Shown one piece after another: positions 1 through 8,298 of a DNA stretch of 64,000 nucleotides (within the stretch, counting starts at the first letter, position 1; each line of letters starts with the position of its first letter). Source of the stretch: Polynucleobacter sp. UB-Tiil-W10 (GTDB lineage Bacteria; Pseudomonadota; Gammaproteobacteria; Burkholderiales; Burkholderiaceae); NCBI RefSeq assembly GCF_018881605.1, contig NZ_JACVPZ010000001.1:1488001-1552000 (forward strand), in the 5' to 3' direction. Below the pieces are notes generated by a model. It ran no database searches and was not told the DNA's origin. It worked only from the letters and a program-made list of their open reading frames with translations. Position numbers and translations under genes: made by a program.

Positions 1-640
1 TGAATGGTGCTGCACCTGCGAGGGTGTCAAACATCATGTCAACTTGGCCAGCAACTAAGTCTTGGAGAGCAGGCCCAGTACCGCGATAGGGAATGTGCGT
101 AATGAACAATTTGTTCTGCATCTTAAAGAGTTCGCCGGTTAAATGTTGCGAGGTGCCATTACCCGTAGATGCATAGTTATATTTGCCCGGATGCTTGCGA
201 ATCTCTTCCATGATCGATTTCAGATCATTCTTTGGGAACTTAGTTGGGTTCACAACGATGACATGGGGAACGCTACCAATAATCGCAATAGGCTCAAAAT
301 CTTTGGTGATGTCATAAGAGAGGTTGGTATACATGCTTGGCGCAATGGAATGATGCACCGCACCAAGAAGCCAGGTATAGCCATCTGGCGCCATTTTTGC
401 TGCAACTGCAGCACCCAGAGTTCCGCCTGCACCACCGCGGTTATCAACCACGATTGAGTCATTTAATTGGGTTGAAAGCTGTTTGGCAAGAGGGCGTCCA
501 AAAGCGTCTACAGCCCCGCCTGGCGGGAAGGGGTTGATAAAGGTGATCGGTTTGTTAGGCGTTGGCCAGGAAGTGTTTTGGGCATTGGCTGAGAGCCCAA
601 TAAGGGCGCCAATAAGCAATAGAACAACTTTTTTAATCAT
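1..640 (-). CDS. Bug-family TTT substrate-binding protein, cut by the window edge
   Basis: This is a periplasmic receptor of the Bug/TctC family, which captures small carboxylates or related solutes for tripartite tricarboxylate transporters. The ATG is at 640-638, followed by a signal peptide ending near SANAQ and then the family's early block with a PFPPGGAVD motif. Later blocks include GGAGGTLGA, APDGYTWLLG and the HIPYRGTGPALQDL segment. About 213 codons are present; the C-terminal third lies outside the window. The ligand cannot be read from sequence. No TctA or TctB membrane gene is visible nearby. Confidence 0.9.
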   Translation of the reverse strand, partial: MIKKVVLLLIGALIGLSANAQNTSWPTPNKPITFINPFPPGGAVDAFGRPLAKQLSTQLNDSIVVDNRGGAGGTLGAAVAAKMAPDGYTWLLGAVHHSIAPSMYTNLSYDITKDFEPIAIIGSVPHVIVVNPTKFPKNDLKSIMEEIRKHPGKYNYASTGNGTSQHLTGELFKMQNKLFITHIPYRGTGPALQDLVAGQVDMMFDTLAGAAPF

Positions 641-801
641 GATGTATGTCTCTGGACTATATTTTTATTAATACTCCTATTTTGGCTGAACACGCCGATA
701 TAAGAGTTATCCCTGATTTAGGGGGCGATTTTCTATGGTTTTTATGGGGATATACTGACTTCGCTGTCGGTACAAATACTCAATTATTCATAGGAGACGA
801 G

Positions 802-990
802 ATGTCACAACACGATACATTGTTGGCTGCTTTTGAGACTTACAAAGCTGAAAACGAAAAATTTATTGAAAAAGGTATTAAGGCATCTGCTGCACGTGCA
901 CGTAAGGCCTTGCAAGAAATCGCTGGCGCCTGCAAAGAGCGTCGTAAAGAAATTACTGCTACTAAAGAGGCAATGGAAGCAAAGAAGTAA
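802..990 (+). CDS. Small charged Hc1-like protein
   Basis: A 62-residue, Lys/Ala/Glu-rich, probably all-helical protein with no signal peptide. The ATG at 802 is chosen because TAGGAGACG sits directly upstream; an in-frame ATG at 646 would add 52 unlikely residues and has no good ribosome site. The middle (GIKASAARARKALQEI) and the following ERRKEI resemble the N-terminal domain of chlamydial histone-like Hc1 proteins (a GNKAAAQRVR-type block and a YRKES-type block). That suggests nucleoid binding, but the likeness was judged by eye. A strong hairpin terminator follows, so it is probably a single-gene transcript. Confidence 0.75.
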   Translation: MSQHDTLLAAFETYKAENEKFIEKGIKASAARARKALQEIAGACKERRKEITATKEAMEAKK

Positions 991-1012
991 TTCTCACTCC
1001 AGACTGATTATC

Positions 1013-1042
1013 AAGCCTAGCTTTTACGAGCTAGGCTTTTTT
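1013..1042 (+). terminator. Rho-independent terminator
   Basis: A 10-bp perfect stem (AAGCCTAGCT at 1013-1022 pairing with 1029-1038), a 6-base loop and a T run. It ends the transcript of the small Hc1-like gene. Confidence 0.85.
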
Positions 1043-1084
1043 GCTTGTGCGCAACGAAATTAAAAATAGCGCGAGATTGCAACC

Positions 1085-1375
1085 CTAAGTAGTAATGCTA
1101 AATAAAGTGAGTTTCATTGCCTTGCTTCTAATGGGAACAAGCGCTTGGTACTCAGGGCTATTGGCCCAAGTATGCGCATCCTGTGTACTTGGAAATTCCA
1201 GCTCTACAAAGGTGTTGAATGGTGCGCTACCTAGTTCATTCCAAAAGAGCTCGGCAACTGAGCCCCGATTTTTTATCGAGCCTTTATAAAGCTCAACCGT
1301 TTGACCAACTTGGGAGCGGTATTGCTCAAAGGCGCTCAGATCACCCAATTCCATTAGACCAATGACTTTGACCAT
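1085..1375 (-). CDS. DUF1330 family protein
   Basis: A 96-residue protein of the DUF1330 type, a small ferredoxin-like (dimeric alpha/beta barrel) fold of unknown function. It shows the typical middle section around LYKGSIKNRGSVAELFW, a VELEFPS strand, and a HTWANSPEYQALVPIR helix that matches the family's SPEY-x-x-x-x-x-R pattern. ATGs lie at 1378 and 1375; 1375 is preferred because GGGAG is then five bases upstream. It diverges from the dehydrogenase gene at 1495. Confidence 0.75.
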   Translation of the reverse strand: MVKVIGLMELGDLSAFEQYRSQVGQTVELYKGSIKNRGSVAELFWNELGSAPFNTFVELEFPSTQDAHTWANSPEYQALVPIRSKAMKLTLFSITT

Positions 1376-1494
1376 CATGACTCCCTATATATAAATTACC
1401 GAAAACCAAAAGAGTATATCCACGCTATAGTGAAGGTGTGAATACAAGGCAATTTTTTCAGTTGGGCCTCAAGAAAGCAATCAAAAGGAGCATT

Positions 1495-2373
1495 ATGAAA
1501 ATCGGATTTATTGGGCTTGGCAATATGGGCTTACCAATGGCCCTCAGCTTATTAAAAGCAGGTCATCAAGTTACAGGCTTTGATTTAGTAAAGAGTCAAC
1601 TAGATGCATTTGCTGCTGCAGGGGGTGTTGTTGCGGTCGATGCAAACGCTACAGCAAAGGATGCGGATGTATTAATTAGCATGTTGCCTGCGTCCCGCCA
1701 TGTGGAAGGCTTGTATCTTGGAGATGCCGGCTTATTGGCAAATGCCAATCCTAAGACGCTCCTAATCGACTGCTCAACGATTTCACCGAACGTAGCGCAA
1801 ACAGTTGCCGCTGCTGCCAAAGCAAAAGGATTTGTCATGATTGATGCGCCAGTCTCAGGCGGGACTGCTGGGGCACAAGCGGGTACCTTAACCTTTATGG
1901 TCGGCGGCGATACCGGTGGGGTTGAGTGCGCGCGTCCCCTTTTGGAAAAGATGGGCAAGAATATCTTTCATGCAGGCGCCAATGGAGCAGGACAGACCGT
2001 CAAAGTCTGTAAGAACATGCTTTTAGGTATTCAGATGCTTGGAACCAGTGAGGCACTACGCTTAGGAATTGCTAATGGCATGGACCCTAAAGTTCTTTCT
2101 GACATCATGTCTAAAAGCTCAGGACGCAATTGGGCTTTGGAGTTGTATAACCCGTGTCCGGGCGTCATGGAAAACGTACCATCCTCAAAAGGCTATGCCG
2201 GTGGCTTTGGTGTAGATCTGATGCTGAAAGATTTAGGCTTAGCAGTTGAGAACGCAGAAAATCTAGATGCAAGCGTTCCCCTCGGAAAACTAGCACAACA
2301 ACTTTATGAAAATCACAGCAAGGCAGGCAATGGGCAGCTTGATTTCTCAAGCGTATTTAATCTCAAGAAATAA
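1495..2373 (+). CDS. mmsB: 3-hydroxyisobutyrate dehydrogenase family
   Basis: An NAD(P)-dependent beta-hydroxyacid dehydrogenase of 292 residues. The Rossmann motif GLGNMG is at residues 7-12. The substrate signature DAPVSGGTAGA lies near residue 120 and the catalytic lysine region GAGQTVKVCKNML near 170. The usual 'NN' after the catalytic lysine reads KN here. The family oxidises 3-hydroxyisobutyrate (valine breakdown), or in relatives reduces tartronate semialdehyde. Family assignment is secure; the exact substrate is inferred. The ATG at 1495 is preceded by AAAAGGAGC; an in-frame GTG start at 1438 would add 19 unsupported residues. Confidence 0.85.
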   Translation: MKIGFIGLGNMGLPMALSLLKAGHQVTGFDLVKSQLDAFAAAGGVVAVDANATAKDADVLISMLPASRHVEGLYLGDAGLLANANPKTLLIDCSTISPNVAQTVAAAAKAKGFVMIDAPVSGGTAGAQAGTLTFMVGGDTGGVECARPLLEKMGKNIFHAGANGAGQTVKVCKNMLLGIQMLGTSEALRLGIANGMDPKVLSDIMSKSSGRNWALELYNPCPGVMENVPSSKGYAGGFGVDLMLKDLGLAVENAENLDASVPLGKLAQQLYENHSKAGNGQLDFSSVFNLKK

Positions 2374-2387
2374 GAACTCAGAATTAT

Positions 2388-3455
2388 TTATGAGATAACC
2401 AGAGGCTTTTCTTGTCGCTTACTCATTTGACCAATGACGCGAGCGCCCAAGAAGTGATGTTGATTAAAAATATCTAACACTTCTTTCACGCTATCTGGAC
2501 TGCACGAAACTAGCAAGCCACCGCTGGTTTGTGGATCGGTTAATAAGGCGCGTTGGGCTGGTGTGAAGTCTGAGGGGATGCCAACTTCATCGCCATAGCT
2601 GAGCCAGTTGCGATCGGATGCGCCGGTAATGACACCATCATCAGCAAGATTTTGTACATTGGAGAGAAGAGGTACTTGGCTCCAATCAATATGCGCTGTG
2701 CAGTTGGAGCCTCGCGCCAATTCTAATGTGTGGCCTGCTAATCCAAATCCAGTAACGTCGGTAAGTGCATGAACGCCAGCAAGTTTGGCTAAATCAGGAC
2801 CAGCGGAATTGAGTTTGGTGGTATTTGAGATCATCTCTCGATAGCCATCTGGACTCAGCAAATCTTTTTTCAGTGCGGCAGATAAAACGCCAACACCCAA
2901 TGGTTTTCCGAGGATGAGTACGTCACCTGGTTGGGCGCTGGCATTACTTTTCACACGCTTAGGATCCACAATGCCAATAGCGACTAGCCCATAAATAGGC
3001 TCAACTGAGTCAATCGTATGTCCACCTGCAATTGGAATGCCAGCACTACGACAAGCCTCGGCACCACCCTCTAAAATTCGGGCAATCGTTTTATTGGACA
3101 ACACTTTAATTGGCATACCGACTAAAGCAAGGGCAAATAAAGGCGTGCCACCCATTGCATAGATATCGCTAATAGCATTGGTTGCAGCAATTTTTCCGAA
3201 GTCAAATGGATCATCCACAATCGGCATAAAAAAGTCGGTTGTTGCTACGATGGCTTGAGATTCATTGATCTGATAAACAGCCGCATCATCGGAGGTCTCA
3301 ATGCCAATTAGCAACTCTTTTGGGAAAGGAAGTTGCGGAACGTTCTTCAGGATTTCAGAAAGTACGCCGGGGGCAATTTTGCAACCACAGCCACCACCAT
3401 GAGAGAGGGAGGTAAGGCGAGGTTCAGCGGGGTTGATTGTGTTCACAGTATTCAT
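2388..3455 (-). CDS. selD: Selenide, water dikinase (selenophosphate synthase)
   Basis: SelD makes selenophosphate from selenide and ATP, the selenium donor for selenocysteyl-tRNA and for 2-selenouridine in tRNA. The protein is 355 residues. The N-terminal catalytic loop GGGCGCK holds the active Cys and Lys, and an SDDAAVY metal-binding segment follows. Further blocks are TDFFMPIVDDP, the AGGHTID loop and a VTGFGLAGH motif. Cys, not selenocysteine, occupies the catalytic position. It is last in the run transglutaminase-TlpA-selD, 34 bases after the TlpA gene. The enzymes that use selenophosphate (SelA/SelB or SelU) are not in the window. Confidence 0.95.
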   Translation of the reverse strand: MNTVNTINPAEPRLTSLSHGGGCGCKIAPGVLSEILKNVPQLPFPKELLIGIETSDDAAVYQINESQAIVATTDFFMPIVDDPFDFGKIAATNAISDIYAMGGTPLFALALVGMPIKVLSNKTIARILEGGAEACRSAGIPIAGGHTIDSVEPIYGLVAIGIVDPKRVKSNASAQPGDVLILGKPLGVGVLSAALKKDLLSPDGYREMISNTTKLNSAGPDLAKLAGVHALTDVTGFGLAGHTLELARGSNCTAHIDWSQVPLLSNVQNLADDGVITGASDRNWLSYGDEVGIPSDFTPAQRALLTDPQTSGGLLVSCSPDSVKEVLDIFNQHHFLGARVIGQMSKRQEKPLVIS

Positions 3456-3489
3456 ATGGCGAGGGTATCAGATGCTAAGAAATTATTAC

Positions 3490-4041
3490 TTATTGGCGAA
3501 GTAAGGACTCTATTTTCCCTTTAACTTCATTGCTTTCGACATTTTCAATGGCGCCTATCCATACTCCTTCTATTCTGCCGCTCTTACTGACAAGAAAGGT
3601 GGTTGGTAGGCCGCGTGCCTTCCAGGTCTTATAGACCGTGCTATTGCGATCGAGAAGTATTTCAACGCTATTTTCTGAAAAGCCATTTCCTTTTAGAAAC
3701 TGTATGACGCGTGGTTTCATTTCAGCAAGGTTAACCGCTAGCACGACTAGGCCTTTGGGCCCATAGCTTTCCTGCAGTTGAGTCAGCTCATCAAATTCTT
3801 CACGACAAGGCTCGCACCAGCTTGCCCAAAAGTTGACGACGACGACTTTCCCTTTGAGACTTGCTATATCCACTGGTTTGCCAGATAGATTGTTAAGCTG
3901 TAATGGTGGCGCTAATTGCGGGAGCCCCAATTTCGCCGGTGACTGCCATTCAGCTTGGACCGAATAACTAGTCAGCGCAAGAAAAGAAAAAATCAGCGCG
4001 AGAGCAAAGTCTCGGACTGACTTATGGGCGAACAACCCCAT
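3490..4041 (-). CDS. TlpA-like periplasmic thioredoxin-fold protein
   Basis: A thiol-disulfide oxidoreductase of the TlpA/ResA group, 183 residues from the ATG at 4041. One hydrophobic segment (FALALIFSFLALTSY) acts as signal or anchor, so the thioredoxin domain lies outside the inner membrane. The active site is WCEPC (about residues 75-79), with the family's VVNFWAS strand before it and a cis-Pro GLPTTF near residue 140. The frame stays open back to 4119 inside the upstream transglutaminase gene. The ATG at 4041, 19 bases beyond that gene's stop, fits a signal sequence best. Its partner is not known. Confidence 0.85.
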   Translation of the reverse strand: MGLFAHKSVRDFALALIFSFLALTSYSVQAEWQSPAKLGLPQLAPPLQLNNLSGKPVDIASLKGKVVVVNFWASWCEPCREEFDELTQLQESYGPKGLVVLAVNLAEMKPRVIQFLKGNGFSENSVEILLDRNSTVYKTWKARGLPTTFLVSKSGRIEGVWIGAIENVESNEVKGKIESLLRQ

Positions 4042-4060
4042 CAAATATCTCAGTAATGAA

Positions 4061-5170
4061 TTAACCAATACGCCTACTAGTAATTTTGTACTTGAAATTA
4101 TCTGGATCAAGAGAGTCAAAGCGACCTTCAGTATTTTCAGCCTGTGGATACATTAAGAACGGAATCTCGCCTTTCTTGCCCAAAGTGGAGCCTGGAAGAG
4201 ATAGGTCATGGTCATAGTTATAGGCCATCCAGTTCATTTCCCAATTGCCAAAGAGGTAATCGCGAATAGCAATAACTTTAGGATCAGTAACGGCTAAACC
4301 ACCAGTTTCTTCGAGAATGACTTTACGTACGTCTGCTGGATCTACTGGAACCCATCCATACCCTGAGGCATAGAACTCTGCGCGGCAATGTTGTGCTTTA
4401 GTGATATCGCCAGATTTTCCCAGGCTCTTATAGCCACGTGCAGAATCTGCAATCCGAATACCGTACACATCGCGGGCGGGCAAGCCAACTGAGCGTGCAA
4501 GCGCCACAAAGACCGCGTTGATATCAGCGCACTTGCCACCAAGGTTATTGGTTTCCAACATTAACTTGACATCACCTTGACCGCAACCACGTGTTTTTGG
4601 ATCGCGGCGTGTGTTATCTACCACCCAGTTATAAATCGCTTTAGCTTTATCAACATCGCTAGCATTGGCTGGCAAGCTTGCGATACATTCCAGAGCCTTG
4701 GCTTTAACGATTCCATCGGTCGGGAGGTATTTGGTGCCACGGGTCCAAAAGCGCTGCTCTTCTTTGGAAAGCTTGAGAGACGGGTTGGGTGTAGCAAATT
4801 CAAGATTACGATTACGCGTGCTTACAAGGATAGAAACTTTAACTGTATGGTTGTTAGCAGATTTATCCCACTTAGTCCAAAGCATCCGAGCTTGTTTATT
4901 TGGAGTCTCATAAATCTGATTGATTGCTTTAGGGTCGCTGGCTTCGGGTCGAATAGCTAATGTTTTGAAGTAGTCGGTATCTAAAACAAGTGGCAGCGGT
5001 ATCCAAGTTTCTGCAGTTCCATTAGGAGATTCCAAGTTCACTTCAGTCACAATCTCGTAAGTTGTCCACTCAGATGAAGACTGTGCAAAAGCGGATGCGA
5101 TTGGGCTAAGTGTTGGGAGAGCAAATGCACCAACAATGGTTTTGATGGCCGAGCGACGTGATGTAGTCAT
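4061..5170 (-). CDS. Exported transglutaminase-like cysteine protease-fold protein (Tat)
   Basis: A 369-residue protein with a twin-arginine signal (TTSRRSAIKTIVG, hydrophobic stretch, then SAFAQ) and a transglutaminase-like domain in the C-terminal half. The catalytic triad is visible: Cys in GGKCADINAVF, His in AQHCRAEFY and Asp in VPVDPADV. The region before it is a beta-rich domain common to this family. Such proteins probably cleave or modify peptides in the periplasm; no substrate is known. It is first in a co-directional run with a TlpA-like protein and selD. Confidence 0.85.
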   Translation of the reverse strand: MTTSRRSAIKTIVGAFALPTLSPIASAFAQSSSEWTTYEIVTEVNLESPNGTAETWIPLPLVLDTDYFKTLAIRPEASDPKAINQIYETPNKQARMLWTKWDKSANNHTVKVSILVSTRNRNLEFATPNPSLKLSKEEQRFWTRGTKYLPTDGIVKAKALECIASLPANASDVDKAKAIYNWVVDNTRRDPKTRGCGQGDVKLMLETNNLGGKCADINAVFVALARSVGLPARDVYGIRIADSARGYKSLGKSGDITKAQHCRAEFYASGYGWVPVDPADVRKVILEETGGLAVTDPKVIAIRDYLFGNWEMNWMAYNYDHDLSLPGSTLGKKGEIPFLMYPQAENTEGRFDSLDPDNFKYKITSRRIG

Positions 5171-5243
5171 GATTTCCTAATTACCTATAAAAATAGATAT
5201 GACAGTATTAAAAATGAGGGATGTCTCTATTTTAGCGAATGGC

Positions 5244-6524
5244 CTAGCGATTAAAGCTTCTTTTAGGCGGGCTACTACGCTTGGCAGGAGCCTTTTTAGC
5301 CGGAACTCCACCTGATCCTGCGGGTCTTGGCTTTCTGGATTGCTGATGCTGTTGACTCCGCAACTGAATCGGTTGAGCCACCGCATTAGGATCTGGTTCA
5401 AAGCCGGCAATGACTTCTTGCGGCAGTTTTTGTTTGATGAGCTTCTCAATATCCCTGAGCATTTGATGCTCGTCAACGCAGACCAAAGATACCGCTACGC
5501 CATTTGAGCCTGCACGACCTGTGCGTCCAATGCGATGGACATAGTCTTCGGAGACATTCGGCAGGTCATAGTTCACCACATGAGGTAGCTGATCAATATC
5601 GATACCACGCGCAGCAATATCAGTAGCAACTAAGGCGGTTAATTTACCCGCCTTAAAGTCAGCCAAAGCTTTGGTACGTGCGGATTGGCTTTTATTACCA
5701 TGGATGGCCATACTAGTGATGCCATCTTTTTCTAATTGAGTTACTAATTTGTTCGCACCATGCTTAGTGCGCGTGAAGACCAACACTTGCTTCCAGTCAT
5801 TGCTCTGAATGAGATGGGCTAAGAGCGGATGCTTCTTTGTTCTATCCACTGGGTGAATCAATTGGGCAATCGCTTCGTTAGCGCTATTGCTACGTGCCAC
5901 TTCAATTAGCTCAGGCGCATTTAATAAGCCATCAGCCAATGCCTTGATCTCAGTAGAGAAGGTTGCTGAGAAGAGAAGGTTCTGACGCTTCTTTGGAAGA
6001 GCGGCCAAGATTTTCTTAATATCGCGCAGAAAGCCCATATCGAGCATGCGATCTGCTTCATCGAGAACTAATATTTCAATATCATTTAATGACACACAAT
6101 TTTGTGACATCAAATCCAATAAACGTCCAGGTGTAGCAACCAAAATATCTAGACCACTAGCAATGGCTTTAATTTGTGGATTAGCACCAACACCACCAAA
6201 GATGACGGTGGACTTAAGGCCGGTGTATTTGCCATAGGTCACAACAGACTCTTGGACTTGAGCTGCTAATTCACGAGTAGGCGTCAGAATTAAGACACGT
6301 AAAAGACGTTTTCCTGAGCTTGGTTTGGTTGATGTTAAACGTTGCAGAATCGGCAGAGTAAACCCAGCAGTTTTGCCTGTGCCAGTTTGTGCTGCCGCTA
6401 AAAGATCGCCGCCTTTGAGAACTGCCGGAATGGATTTAGCTTGAATCGGGGTGGGGCTGGTGTAGCCTTCTTCTGCAATAGCGCGAAGAATAGGTTCTGA
6501 TAAACCAAGATCTGTAAATAACAT
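5244..6524 (-). CDS. rhlE: DEAD-box RNA helicase, RhlE-like
   Basis: An ATP-dependent RNA helicase of 426 residues, used in RNA remodelling, ribosome assembly or decay. In order: Q motif (SPTPIQ), Walker A AQTGTGKT (residues 45-52), PTRELA, the DEAD box [14 protein letters not shown], then the second RecA domain with [11 protein letters not shown] and [10 protein letters not shown]. The C-terminal tail of about 50 residues is rich in Lys, Arg, Pro and Gln, as in RhlE-type enzymes. The ATG at 6524 is preferred over an in-frame TTG at 6533 because the helicase starts at LFTDLGL. Confidence 0.93.
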   Translation of the reverse strand: MLFTDLGLSEPILRAIAEEGYTSPTPIQAKSIPAVLKGGDLLAAAQTGTGKTAGFTLPILQRLTSTKPSSGKRLLRVLILTPTRELAAQVQESVVTYGKYTGLKSTVIFGGVGANPQIKAIASGLDILVATPGRLLDLMSQNCVSLNDIEILVLDEADRMLDMGFLRDIKKILAALPKKRQNLLFSATFSTEIKALADGLLNAPELIEVARSNSANEAIAQLIHPVDRTKKHPLLAHLIQSNDWKQVLVFTRTKHGANKLVTQLEKDGITSMAIHGNKSQSARTKALADFKAGKLTALVATDIAARGIDIDQLPHVVNYDLPNVSEDYVHRIGRTGRAGSNGVAVSLVCVDEHQMLRDIEKLIKQKLPQEVIAGFEPDPNAVAQPIQLRSQQHQQSRKPRPAGSGGVPAKKAPAKRSSPPKRSFNR

Positions 6525-6659
6525 AGGGACCAATAAAGTATTGGCCCGTATTCAATTAAACGACTATCCCGGCCAATGGGGTGAGCTGCCACGCTAGAGC
6601 GTTTGCAGTAAGAAGCTCTATTTTAAGTCATCGCCATCAAAATCCAGCGAATTAGTGAA

Positions 6660-7259
6660 TTACGCAGGATTCCATAGGTTTGGTACGACAGTATTAGCAT
6701 ATCCAGAGACGAATGATTTCTCAGAGCCAGTTGCAGGGTCAAACACTGAACGATGAATGCGTCCGATATTGCCTCCATACACATGAATGCTGATTGAAGT
6801 CTTATCGCTCAGACTGTTCTCCACTATATGAATGTCATGAGTATCCGGTGACACGGTATCAACGTGCCCAGGCGAACTAATGCAGGCCTCTCCCGCCTTG
6901 AAGCTGCCATTTGCTTGGCGATAGTAGGGTGTGCCTGTTTCTTCGCCGCGCAATTGGCCAATCATTCCCCAAACTGTGTGATTGTGAACGGGTGTCTTTT
7001 GACCTGGTCCCCACACAAAACTCACAACAGAAAATCGATCTAATGGATCGGCATAGAGGAGGTATTGCTGATAGTACTGTGGGTGCGGTTTAGTAAATTC
7101 TTCTGGCAACCAATCATCTTGTGCAATCAGTTTCTCCAGTATCTTTTTTCCATCAGTAAAAATAATCTCTTCACTAGGCTGCTTCTCAAGCAGAACGCTC
7201 AGTTCTTTTACAAAGGTCAGTAATTTTCCATCAGACATATTGGGCTCCATTGCGAGCAT
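6660..7259 (-). CDS. Cysteine/3-mercaptopropionate dioxygenase family
   Basis: A non-haem iron thiol dioxygenase of the cupin superfamily, 199 residues. It adds O2 to a thiol such as cysteine or 3-mercaptopropionate to give the sulfinate. Two iron histidines are in PVHNHTVWG and the third in the DIHIVEN region. A Ser-x-His-x-Tyr triad is present in SISIHVYGG. The position that is Arg in mammalian cysteine dioxygenase appears to be Gln here (YYQQYLLY), which favours 3-mercaptopropionate. The ATG at 7259 overlaps the thioesterase stop by one base (TGATG), which implies translational coupling; a later ATG at 7238 is also possible. Confidence 0.85.
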   Translation of the reverse strand: MLAMEPNMSDGKLLTFVKELSVLLEKQPSEEIIFTDGKKILEKLIAQDDWLPEEFTKPHPQYYQQYLLYADPLDRFSVVSFVWGPGQKTPVHNHTVWGMIGQLRGEETGTPYYRQANGSFKAGEACISSPGHVDTVSPDTHDIHIVENSLSDKTSISIHVYGGNIGRIHRSVFDPATGSEKSFVSGYANTVVPNLWNPA

Positions 7260-7693
7260 CACTCGGCAAGAAATAATCCATCAGGCCAAGCCTTTGGTTT
7301 AAGGGTATTGGTATCCACACAGACGATATGCAATACAGCGCTAGCAATAACTTGCAATTCATCGCCATCGGGAAGCTTTCTCTGTGCAGTTTGTTTAACC
7401 GTTACTTGAGTGCGTCCACGATGCTCAATCACTTGGTCAATATAGAGAATGTCATCAAGGCGACCTGGCTTATAAAAGTTCATCGTAAGTTCACGCACGG
7501 GCATGACGATATTCATTTCGTTGATGAGCTTGGTAGGGCTAAGGCCACGTTGGGCAAGCCACTCTGCACGACTACGTTCAAATATTTCCAGATAGCGTCC
7601 GTGATAAACAAAGCCAGCGGCATCCGTGTCGGAATAACAAACGCGATGGGTGTAAGTACAGACAGGGGAGTTTGGGGTAGAGGTAGTAGTCAT
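7259..7693 (-). CDS. Acyl-CoA thioesterase, YbgC/4-hydroxybenzoyl-CoA type
   Basis: A 144-residue hotdog-fold thioesterase. The signature is near the N-terminus: YSDTDAAGFVYHGRYLEIFE, with the catalytic Asp and the Tyr-His pair of the YbgC/4-HBA-CoA thioesterase group. The family hydrolyses short or aromatic acyl-CoAs in the cytoplasm. There is no Tol-Pal cluster beside it, so it is probably not the Tol-linked YbgC. It precedes the thiol dioxygenase with a one-base overlap, so the two are likely co-expressed. Confidence 0.88.
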   Translation of the reverse strand: MTTTSTPNSPVCTYTHRVCYSDTDAAGFVYHGRYLEIFERSRAEWLAQRGLSPTKLINEMNIVMPVRELTMNFYKPGRLDDILYIDQVIEHRGRTQVTVKQTAQRKLPDGDELQVIASAVLHIVCVDTNTLKPKAWPDGLFLAE

Positions 7694-7699
7694 TGCTGG

Positions 7700-8137
7700 T
7701 TAAATCAAACTTGGTAATAAAAGAATCATATTACGATGGGGAATGCCTGCTTCATCGTAGGTAGAACCCTGTACCTGAAAGCCGTGTTTTTCATAGAAAG
7801 GGATGGCAGTCACTTGAGAGTGCAGGACGATGGAATCCGTTTTTTGTGATTGAGCGAGATCAATCAGCTTTTTTAGGATTTGCTTGCCCAGCCCCTGATG
7901 TCTATATTGGGCTAAAACGGCCATACGTCCAATTTGAGCTTGTCCTTTACCCAAATCCACCAGTCTTCCCGTGCCAATGCAGCGTCCATCTTGCAGGGCT
8001 AGAGCATGAGCGGCCAAAGGATCAAATTCGTCTAATTCGAGCTCGGCTGGAACCCCTTGCTCTCCAATGAATACCTCCTGGCGCACCAAAAAGGCGCCTA
8101 CCTCAGCCTCTGTCCACGGTTTTATCAGTATTTCCAA
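7700..8137 (-). CDS. GNAT family N-acetyltransferase
   Basis: A 145-residue acetyltransferase. The acetyl-CoA binding motif is visible as IGRMAVLAQYRHQGLGKQIL (residues about 70-90, R/Q-x-x-G-x-G/A pattern), followed by the FYEKHGF strand-helix typical of GNAT proteins. The N-terminal part (VRQEVFIGEQGVP) matches the YjcF/ElaA-like subgroup. The only possible start in frame is TTG at 8137, because TAA TAA lies just upstream and no ATG follows within the conserved N-terminus. It lies seven bases upstream of the thioesterase gene and is probably in the same transcript. The substrate is unknown. Confidence 0.82.
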   Translation of the reverse strand: MEILIKPWTEAEVGAFLVRQEVFIGEQGVPAELELDEFDPLAAHALALQDGRCIGTGRLVDLGKGQAQIGRMAVLAQYRHQGLGKQILKKLIDLAQSQKTDSIVLHSQVTAIPFYEKHGFQVQGSTYDEAGIPHRNMILLLPSLI

Positions 8138-8298
8138 GATAGATGGAGTCTCAAATTGTTATTAATGGCTCAATTTACCAAGGAAGAAGGATTTTATATA
8201 GTTCTATGCCGGACAAAAAGCGCCCCTTTCCGTGGTTACAATGAATTGTGGCTCCATATTGAGCCCATCTGAAACCTTTTACTCAATTAGGAGTTATT

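Noticed and set aside
143..462. Open frames on both strands within the first 500 bases
   Set aside because: They are shadows of the minus-strand Bug gene, which has all family motifs in its own frame.
5177..5476. A minus-strand frame of 99 codons near the end of the helicase gene
   Set aside because: It overlaps the helicase C-terminus in another frame and has no recognisable content.
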